Shown piece by piece: positions 13,520 to 18,865 of a DNA stretch of 20,055 bases. The stretch is taken from NCBI GenBank assembly GCA_900545075.1, contig UQXT01000033.1, positions 1 through 20,055 of the forward strand, given 5' to 3'. This DNA is from an uncultured Collinsella sp. (GTDB lineage: Bacteria > Actinomycetota > Coriobacteriia > Coriobacteriales > Coriobacteriaceae). The translations under genes and the position numbers were made by a program. The notes below the pieces were generated by a model. It made no database searches and had not been told where the DNA came from. It saw only the letters and a program-made list of their open reading frames with translations. Positions within the stretch are counted from its first letter, which is position 1. The number at the start of each line of letters is the position of its first letter.

Positions 13520-15595
13520 ATGGGTGCTCCCAAGACCGGTAACGTAAGGAACGTGGTGCTCGTAGGCCAAGGCGGGGTGGGCAAGACTTCACTCGCCGAA
13601 GCCATGCTCCACCTTTCCGGCAAGACCGCCCGCCTGGGCGGCCACGACGGCACCAAGCCCACGCTCGACTATGACCCCGAAGAGGTTAAGCGTGCGTTTT
13701 CCATCTCGACGACCATTGCGCCGATCGACTGGAAGGGCGCGCGTATCAATGTGCTCGATGCCCCGTGCTACCCCGATTTTATCGGCGACGCCTTTGCCGC
13801 GATGAGCGTCTGCGAGACGGCTCTGTTTGTGGTCGATGCCGAGGCCGGCCCGCAGCCTACGACGGTTAAGCTCTGGTATGCCGCCGAGGACCTGCGCCTG
13901 GCGCGTGCGGTGTTCGTAAACCGCCTGTCGCGCTCCGAGGCCAGCTTTGCGACCACGATGAACCTGCTGCAGGAGCGCTTTGGTACGCGCCTGGGCGCCG
14001 TGACCCTTCCCTGGGGCGAGGGCGAGGACTTTGACGGCATCATCGACCTGGTGCGCATGAAGGCGCGCCATTGCAACGGCACCGAAGCCGTTGAGTCGGA
14101 GATTCCCGAGGAGTATCGTGCCCAGGCTGAGGAAGCCCATGACCATCTGTGCGAGCTGGTGGCCGAGGCTGACGATGAACTGATGATGAAGTACTTGGAA
14201 GGCGAGGAGACGCTGACGCAGGAGGAGCTTGAAGGCCTGCTGTCGAAAGCGATCGCCGAGCGCATCTTTGTGCCGGTCTTTGCGGGCGATTGCATTAAGG
14301 AGCAGGGCGTCAACTCGCTGATGGACGACATCGCCACGTACTTCCCGGCGCCGACCGACTACGGCGAGATGCCGCTTATCGACGGTGATTCGCTCAAGAT
14401 TTCGAGCGACGATGACCGTCCGGTGGCGTTTGTGTTTAAGACCCTGGCCGATCCGCAGCAGGGTCGTATCAGCTTTATCAAGGTGCTGACGGGCACGCTT
14501 GAGCCGGGCCTTGAGCTGATCAACGCGCGTACCCGCAAGAGCGATCGTCTGGCTCACCTGTATGTGATGTGCGGCCGCGACATGACTGAGGTCGGCCACG
14601 CTTATGCCGGCGATATCATCGTGGCGCCCAAGCTGGCGGCCGAGACGGGCGATACGCTCTCGATTACCGGCAAGGTTGAGGCTGCGGCGTTTAAGTTCCC
14701 CAACTCGCAGTACCGTATCGCCATTGAGGCCGAGAATCGCGGCGACGAAGAGAAGCTTTACACGTTTATCGAGAAGGCATGCAAGGCTGATCCGACCATG
14801 AGCATCGATCGTGACGAGGAGACCGGCCAGACCATCATTTCGGCGGTGGGTGAGGCGCAGGTTTCGGTGCTGCTCAACCGTTTGGAGGATCGCACCAAGG
14901 TCGTGGCCAAGAGCGTGCCGATCCGCATTCCGTATCGCGAGACCATTCGCCGTACGGCAAGCGCGCAGGGCCGCCACAAGAAACAGACTGGCGGTGCCGG
15001 TCAGTATGGCGACTGCTGGCTGCGCGTTGAGCCGCTCATTGGGCCCGACGGCACGAGCGATGGCTATGAGTTTGTGGACGAGGTCGTAGGCGGCCGTATT
15101 CCGCGCTCGCTGATCCCCGCCGTGGACAAGGGTGTCCAGGAGACCATGAAGGACGGCATCATTGCCGGCTACCCGCTCACGGGCATTCGCGTGGCTGTGT
15201 ACGACGGCTCGTATCACAGCGTCGACTCCAACGAGATGGCGTTCCGCGCGGCGGCTCGCATCGGCCTGCGCAAGGCATGCGCCGATGCCGACCCGGTGGT
15301 GCTGGAGCCCATCGAGGAAATCACGGTGACTATCCCCGAGAGCTACGCCGGCGCCGTGATGGGCGACATCTCTGCCTCGCGTGGTCGCGTGACGGGCATG
15401 GAGACCGATGAGCGCGGCGACACCGTGGTCATTGCCCAGGCGCCGCTGGCAGAGCTGACGGATTATTCGACGCGCCTGCGCTCTATCACGCGCGGCACGG
15501 GCGACTTTACCGTGAAGCCCGCGGGCTATGAGCAGGTGCCTTATGACGTTCAGGCCAAGCTAGTCGAGCGCTATGAGGAGGGCCGCGCCAAGTAG
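13520..15595 (+). CDS. EF-G-like translational GTPase paralogue with degenerate G motifs
   Basis: This 691-residue protein has the full EF-G domain order: G domain (about 8-285), domain II, domain III, domain IV (with GRHKKQTGGAGQYG and SYHSVDSNEMAF) and domain V (PESYAGAVMGDISASRGRVTGME). It resembles the second, EF-G-like form of actinobacteria rather than the housekeeping factor. The P-loop is normal, G16-QGGV-GKT23. Switch II reads D80-A-P-C83 where GTPases have DxxG. The guanine-specificity motif reads N134-R-L-S137 instead of NKxD. GTP hydrolysis or guanine recognition may therefore be altered or lost (inference). The ATG at 13520 has AAGGAGG 5 nt upstream; a TTG at 13409 would add 37 residues that read through the leader and lacks a ribosome site. 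It is a single gene with its own terminator. Its role in translation is uncertain. Confidence 0.88.
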   Translation: MGAPKTGNVRNVVLVGQGGVGKTSLAEAMLHLSGKTARLGGHDGTKPTLDYDPEEVKRAFSISTTIAPIDWKGARINVLDAPCYPDFIGDAFAAMSVCETALFVVDAEAGPQPTTVKLWYAAEDLRLARAVFVNRLSRSEASFATTMNLLQERFGTRLGAVTLPWGEGEDFDGIIDLVRMKARHCNGTEAVESEIPEEYRAQAEEAHDHLCELVAEADDELMMKYLEGEETLTQEELEGLLSKAIAERIFVPVFAGDCIKEQGVNSLMDDIATYFPAPTDYGEMPLIDGDSLKISSDDDRPVAFVFKTLADPQQGRISFIKVLTGTLEPGLELINARTRKSDRLAHLYVMCGRDMTEVGHAYAGDIIVAPKLAAETGDTLSITGKVEAAAFKFPNSQYRIAIEAENRGDEEKLYTFIEKACKADPTMSIDRDEETGQTIISAVGEAQVSVLLNRLEDRTKVVAKSVPIRIPYRETIRRTASAQGRHKKQTGGAGQYGDCWLRVEPLIGPDGTSDGYEFVDEVVGGRIPRSLIPAVDKGVQETMKDGIIAGYPLTGIRVAVYDGSYHSVDSNEMAFRAAARIGLRKACADADPVVLEPIEEITVTIPESYAGAVMGDISASRGRVTGMETDERGDTVVIAQAPLAELTDYSTRLRSITRGTGDFTVKPAGYEQVPYDVQAKLVERYEEGRAK

Positions 15596-15628
15596 CGTGT
15601 GGTTTTGCCTGCAATGTGGACGCTGACG

Positions 15629-15663
15629 AAAAGGCCGCCCTGGGTAATCCAGGGCGGCCTTTT
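15629..15663 (+). terminator. Terminator between the EF-G-like and endonuclease genes
   Basis: A 15-bp perfect stem (15629-15643 with 15649-15663, loop GTAAT) begins with four A and ends in a run of six T, so it can act in both directions. It separates two convergent genes. Confidence 0.93.
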
Positions 15664-15724
15664 TTGATCCCATGGGGACGGAGGAAAACGAATCATTTTT
15701 GGGTTACGGGCGGTGCGGTCGGCA

Positions 15725-16708
15725 CTAGTCTCCGGATGCCTGGTTGCGGCCGGTGGCGTAGTCGATCTGCACGTGCGGCTGCAGGTTGTAGCAATATACG
15801 TGGAAGCAGAGGGTCTTGCCGTGGTCCTCGACCGATTGCGCCTCAAGGCGCACGCCGCGGCAGACAAGTTCCTCTTCGTTATACATGGGCGTGACGCGGT
15901 AGAGCACGTGGTTGCCCGTATCGCGGATGTAGCCGAGAATCTGCTCCTCAAACGGCAGCATGCCTGTCTCGTTGAGATAACGCGTGCCGGTGAGGAGATT
16001 TTTGCGGTTGGCGTTTTCGCCGCAGAGCGACCAGGCGATAAGGTGGCAGCGGTTGTAGAGGCTCTGGCCCGGAATAAAGTCGTAGCGCTGCTGGTGCCAA
16101 CCGGCAGGATGGATACGCGAGATATCGCCGCGCTTGCCTTGACCGAGCGATTCGGGGCCCACGCAGGCGAGCGCTTTGCGGGTGCGGCCCAGGCTGTCGA
16201 GCTTGGAGAACTTCTTAAAGCAACCCTCTTCTGTAGCGCGCTCGTATTCATCGAGCGTGAATGATGGTGTGCCGAGCGGGTGCGTGCTGTCGGCGCGCAG
16301 GGCAACGTAGGGGTTGCCGGCGTAGTCGGGAATGCTGCTGAGATATACGCCCCGGGCGCGGTCGAGATTGGGGTTTTCGACCTCGTCGATGGGGGTGGCG
16401 GCGCTGTCCGCGGAAGCGCCGTCGCCGGTGTCGGTTGTGGCGGAATCGGAGCCATCGCCAGAGTCCTGGCTGTTTTGAGGGTCCGGGGAGCTCGCCGTTC
16501 CTGATTCGAGCCGATCGACCAGGTCCGCCTCGTCGTCGGTGCGGCTGGGACTTTCGTTTTGTTTTTCGGCCAGAGCTGCCGCCTGTTCATCACTTTGCGG
16601 CGACAACAACTTGGGCGCTCCGTCGAGCGACCCTGTGAACAGCGCAAACCCCAGCACCACGGCGGTGCCGATGGAAAGTACTTGCTTGTAGGCGGACTTG
16701 CGCGACAT
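15725..16708 (-). CDS. Exported DNA/RNA non-specific endonuclease (EndA-like)
   Basis: This 327-residue protein has an N-terminal signal peptide or anchor (hydrophobic 10-27 after MSRKSAYK). An acidic Ser/Asp/Gly-rich linker (about 35-112) is probably disordered. The nuclease domain runs from about 118 to the end. It has the beta-beta-alpha-metal active site: NRCH (219-222) with catalytic H222 in SLYNRCHLIAW, then GENANRKNLLTGTRYLN (230-246) supplying the metal-binding Asn, and TGNHVLYRVTPMY (264-276). These match the streptococcal DNA-entry nuclease EndA branch. It would degrade extracellular or cell-surface nucleic acid, for nutrition or DNA uptake; no competence genes are near. The ATG at 16708 has AGGAG 6 nt upstream. 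An extended -10 TGC-TAGACT lies on the minus strand at 16742-16750. Confidence 0.9.
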   Translation of the reverse strand: MSRKSAYKQVLSIGTAVVLGFALFTGSLDGAPKLLSPQSDEQAAALAEKQNESPSRTDDEADLVDRLESGTASSPDPQNSQDSGDGSDSATTDTGDGASADSAATPIDEVENPNLDRARGVYLSSIPDYAGNPYVALRADSTHPLGTPSFTLDEYERATEEGCFKKFSKLDSLGRTRKALACVGPESLGQGKRGDISRIHPAGWHQQRYDFIPGQSLYNRCHLIAWSLCGENANRKNLLTGTRYLNETGMLPFEEQILGYIRDTGNHVLYRVTPMYNEEELVCRGVRLEAQSVEDHGKTLCFHVYCYNLQPHVQIDYATGRNQASGD

Positions 16709-16741
16709 GGAGGCTCCTGGATGGACGGTTGGGAATCTACC

Positions 16742-16750
16742 AGTCTAGCA
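16742..16750 (-). promoter_or_regulatory. Putative extended -10 promoter of the endonuclease gene
   Basis: On the minus strand TGC-TAGACT is an extended -10 similar to the TGC-TAGAAT before hpt. It lies 33 bp upstream of the ATG. No good -35 is present. Confidence 0.35.
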
Positions 16751-16906
16751 GGAGCCGGCAGGGGCCGTTCTGCCGAACAAATACTCAAGATTTGGGACAA
16801 ACGCTACCGATTCATTTGCCTCATATTTGACGTATGGCTAGATCGAGGTGGGGTCGAGCCAGTTGAGCTTGCACTCCGTTTTGGTTGAGAGCGGCTGACG
16901 GACCAG

Positions 16907-16936
16907 GGCGTCCGCATGGGTTGCGGGCGCCTTTTT
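16907..16936 (+). terminator. Orphan rho-independent terminator upstream of the aldolase operon
   Basis: GGCGTCCGC (16907-16915) pairs with GCGGGCGCC (16923-16931) over 9 bp with one G-T wobble, loop ATGGGTT, followed by five T. It acts only rightward, yet no rightward gene lies between it and the convergent terminator at 15663. It could end a small RNA, end antisense transcription, or serve as an attenuator. Confidence 0.75.
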
Positions 16937-17023
16937 AACGGGTAAACGGTCGAAAAATTCAGGTGAACGGTCAAATCGGAACATTTCAAACGAAATATCA
17001 TACGGACATCCGAATATACGGAC
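16937..17023. promoter_or_regulatory. Cluster of WACGGWC repeats, candidate operator sites
   Basis: AACGGTC occurs at 16945-16951 and 16966-16972 (21 bp apart), TACGGAC at 17001-17007 and 17017-17023 (16 bp apart), and a partial copy AACGGGT at 16937-16943. The third copy is part of the inverted repeat CGGA-CA-TCCG (17003-17012). All precede the likely aldolase -10. The regulator is unknown. Confidence 0.5.
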
Positions 17024-17045
17024 GTTTGTGATAACCTAGTTGTCG

Positions 17046-17089
17046 ATCAAGAACGGCGGCCGGCACCCCCTGTGCGGTCGCCACTTGAT
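17046..17089 (+). promoter_or_regulatory. 5'-UTR hairpin before the aldolase gene
   Basis: ATCAAG (17046-17051) pairs with CTTGAT (17084-17089), and GGCGGCCG (17055-17062) pairs with CGGTCGCC (17075-17082) with one G-T wobble. If transcription starts near 17042 the hairpin sits at the very 5' end of the mRNA, where it could protect the message. Confidence 0.45.
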
Positions 17090-17121
17090 ACATCCAGTGG
17101 AGACAACAGGAGGCAAACACT

Positions 17122-17973
17122 ATGTACGTAACCTTGCGCGAAGTCCTGGCAGAGGCTAACCAGCTCAACATGGCCGTTGGTGCTTTCAACACCCATAACC
17201 TTGAGATGTGCCCGTCGATTATTCGCGTCGCGGCTCGCCTGCACACCCCCGTGATCATCCAGACCTCCGAGGGCACCGCCAGCTACGTTGGTCATCGCAA
17301 CCTGGTTGCTGTGTGCAAGTCCATGGCCGAGGAGTACGGCGTCAACGTCGTTCTTCACCTCGATCACGCCAAGAACTTCGACGAGATCCGCAAGGCTCTC
17401 GAGGCCGGTTATAGCTCGGTAATGTTTGACGGCTCCGCGCTTCCCTTCAAGGAGAACATCCTTGGTACCAAGCGCATCGTCGAGATGGCTCAGGCCCACG
17501 GCGCTTCCGTTGAGGCCGAGCTCGGCACCGTCGGCGGTACCGAGGATGGCGTCGCCGTCGCCGATGCCGACGTGCGCTACACCGATCCCGAGCAGGCCGT
17601 CGAGTTCATCGAGAAGACCGGCATCGATGCCCTTGCCGTCGCTATCGGCACCAACCATGGTCAGTACAAGTCCAAGACCAACATCTCCTTCGATCAGCTC
17701 GAGAAGATCCGCGATGCCGTGAACGGCTTCCCCCTGGTCATCCATGGTGGTACCGGTGTTAAGGACGAGGATGTTCGTCACGTCATCGACCTGGGTATCC
17801 GCAAGTTCAATGTTGGCACCGATCTGCTCGTCAACTGGAACAAGACCTCCAAGCAGTGCTATGACGAGCTCAAGGAGAACGCCTCCAACCGCAACATGGT
17901 TATGCCTGCTCAGAAGGCCGTCGAAGAGGTTGTCGAGCATCGCATCAGCCTCTTCAAGAATATCGTCGCTTAG
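17122..17973 (+). CDS. Class II (zinc) ketose-bisphosphate aldolase, Fba/GatY/KbaY family
   Basis: This cytoplasmic enzyme splits a ketohexose 1,6-bisphosphate into dihydroxyacetone phosphate and an aldehyde phosphate. The 283-residue protein has the catalytic D81 and zinc ligand H82 in HLDHAKNFDEI. SVMFDGSALPFKENI (99-113) follows, with E133 in EAELGTVGG, H179 in GTNHG, H208 in VIHGGTG, and the phosphate-binding KFNVGTDL (228-235). All catalytic residues are present. The ATG at 17122 follows AGGAGG (17108-17113) at 8 nt. Codon use is strongly biased to C-ending codons, as expected for high expression. It is first in an operon with PTS genes, which suggests cleavage of a product of the imported sugar (fructose- or tagatose-bisphosphate are both possible) rather than a purely glycolytic role. 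Confidence 0.93.
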   Translation: MYVTLREVLAEANQLNMAVGAFNTHNLEMCPSIIRVAARLHTPVIIQTSEGTASYVGHRNLVAVCKSMAEEYGVNVVLHLDHAKNFDEIRKALEAGYSSVMFDGSALPFKENILGTKRIVEMAQAHGASVEAELGTVGGTEDGVAVADADVRYTDPEQAVEFIEKTGIDALAVAIGTNHGQYKSKTNISFDQLEKIRDAVNGFPLVIHGGTGVKDEDVRHVIDLGIRKFNVGTDLLVNWNKTSKQCYDELKENASNRNMVMPAQKAVEEVVEHRISLFKNIVA

Positions 17974-17988
17974 GGACGAGGCGCACCG

Positions 17989-18216
17989 ATGCAGATTACG
18001 GAGATGCTCAAGCGCGAAAACGTTCGCCTTGTCGATTCTGTCGATTCCTGGCAGGACGCGATCAAGCTCGCCATCGCTCCGCTCAACGAGGGCGGTTACG
18101 TCGAGGATCGCTATGCGGATGAGATTATCCGCGCCACCAACGAGATGGGTCCCTACTATGTGCTCACCGAAGACGTCGCGCTGATTCACGGTCGCCCCGA
18201 GGTCAGCTTGCCGTGA
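17989..18216 (+). CDS. PTS EIIA (UlaC/mannitol-fructose class), N-terminal part, broken frame
   Basis: EIIA passes phosphate from HPr to EIIB. These 75 residues match the first half of an ascorbate-type EIIA: WQDAIKLAIAPL (21-32), VEDRYADEIIRATNEMGPYYVLTEDVALIHGRPE (38-71) with the phospho-acceptor H67. After RPE the frame gives only VSLP and a TGA. The rest of the domain continues in another frame from 18213. E. coli UlaC reads [21 protein letters not shown], whereas here about five residues are missing and the phase is shifted, consistent with a deletion of about 16 bases. Together the parts (75 and 69 residues) almost make one domain. The gene starts 15 bp after the aldolase stop. It is probably a pseudogene or a sequencing error; a split but coupled EIIA is a less likely alternative. 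Confidence 0.75.
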   Translation: MQITEMLKRENVRLVDSVDSWQDAIKLAIAPLNEGGYVEDRYADEIIRATNEMGPYYVLTEDVALIHGRPEVSLP

Positions 18217-18422
18217 CGGTCCTGAAGAAGCCTGTTAAGTTTTCGGAAGACAGCTTTGATGTTCGTCTTTTGGTCGCGCTTGCGGCAGAGGATTCCAATT
18301 CACATATTGAGGCCATGAAGGTACTTGCTGGCATCTTTATGGATGAGGACAAGATCGCGCAGATCGTCGCTTCTGATGATGCCGACGAGATTTATCAGGC
18401 ATTTACGGGTGCAGCGGCGTAA
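18213..18422 (+). CDS. PTS EIIA, C-terminal part in a shifted frame
   Basis: These 69 residues are the second half of an EIIA domain: VLKKPVKFSEDSFDVRLLVALAAEDSNSHIEAMKVLAGIFMDEDKI. They lack the phospho-acceptor histidine and cannot act alone. The GTG at 18213 overlaps the preceding stop (GTGA), so coupled re-initiation is formally possible, but there is no ribosome site of its own. In this frame the codons just before the GTG read GQLA, a plausible continuation of EIIA sequence, which supports a frameshift in one ancestral gene rather than two genes. Codon use is like that of the neighbours. Confidence 0.65.
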   Translation: MTVLKKPVKFSEDSFDVRLLVALAAEDSNSHIEAMKVLAGIFMDEDKIAQIVASDDADEIYQAFTGAAA

Positions 18423-18505
18423 AACAGTGCCGCTTGGTGCGGGCGAGCCTATGTATTTGCCCGCATCTACCCCGAGGTGGGGCACGTGCCCCCAAAGGAA
18501 AGGAA

Positions 18506-18811
18506 ATGAACATGGTCAAGATTTTGTGCTGCTGCGGCAATGGTCTTGGAAGCAGCTTTGCCTGCCAGATGGCTATTGAGCAGGTCATGAAGAAGCTCGG
18601 GGTCCAGTGCAAGATGGACCACGACAGCGTTTCCAGCGCCGCGGGCGCCTCTAAGGGCTTCGACATGATCGTCGCTGCCGAGAACTTCAAGACGCAGATC
18701 GAAAGCTACAACACCGGTCTTCCCTGCGTGTTCCTCAAGCGTCTTGTCGATAAGAAGGAAATCGAGGAGAAGTTGACTCCGGTGCTCAAGGAGATGGGCG
18801 TCCTAGAGTAA
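18506..18811 (+). CDS. PTS EIIB, ascorbate (UlaB/SgaB) type
   Basis: EIIB takes phosphate from EIIA on a cysteine and gives it to the sugar bound by EIIC. This 101-residue protein has the P-loop CCCGNGLGSSFACQM, where C10 of CGNG corresponds to the phosphorylated Cys of E. coli UlaB (CGNGQGSS). The rest is a small alpha/beta domain with DMIVAAENFKTQI as in the family. The start at 18506 has AAAGGA 6 nt upstream; the ATG at 18512 (MVKILCCCG) is equally credible and resembles family starts. The 83-bp gap after EIIA holds a hairpin TGCGGGC/GCCCGCA (18438-18444, 18459-18465) and the palindrome GGGGCACGTGCCCC (18479-18492). Confidence 0.9.
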   Translation: MNMVKILCCCGNGLGSSFACQMAIEQVMKKLGVQCKMDHDSVSSAAGASKGFDMIVAAENFKTQIESYNTGLPCVFLKRLVDKKEIEEKLTPVLKEMGVLE

Positions 18812-18865
18812 GGGTCTTTTCGCCTAGATTGATAGAAATGTACATGAGAAAAAGGGGTGTACAAC

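Larger units (their letters stand above)
16709..17121. other. 413-bp regulatory region between the endonuclease and aldolase genes
   Basis: No credible gene is seen. From left to right it holds the minus-strand extended -10 of the endonuclease gene (16742-16750), a possible weak plus-strand promoter (TTGCCT at 16816-16821, TAGATC at 16839-16844), an orphan terminator with a competing stem (16899-16936), a cluster of WACGGWC repeats (16937-17023), a likely aldolase -10 (TGT-GATAAC, 17027-17035), a 5' hairpin (17046-17089) and the ribosome site AGGAGG (17108-17113). Confidence 0.75.

Noticed and set aside
13589..15217. A 542-codon minus-strand frame opposite the EF-G-like gene
   Set aside because: The composition is typical of an antisense shadow (Leu, Ala, Arg, His, Val), with no motifs and no ribosome site.
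17047..18189. A 380-codon minus-strand frame opposite the aldolase and EIIA genes
   Set aside because: It is the antisense shadow of strongly codon-biased genes and covers two real genes plus their leader.
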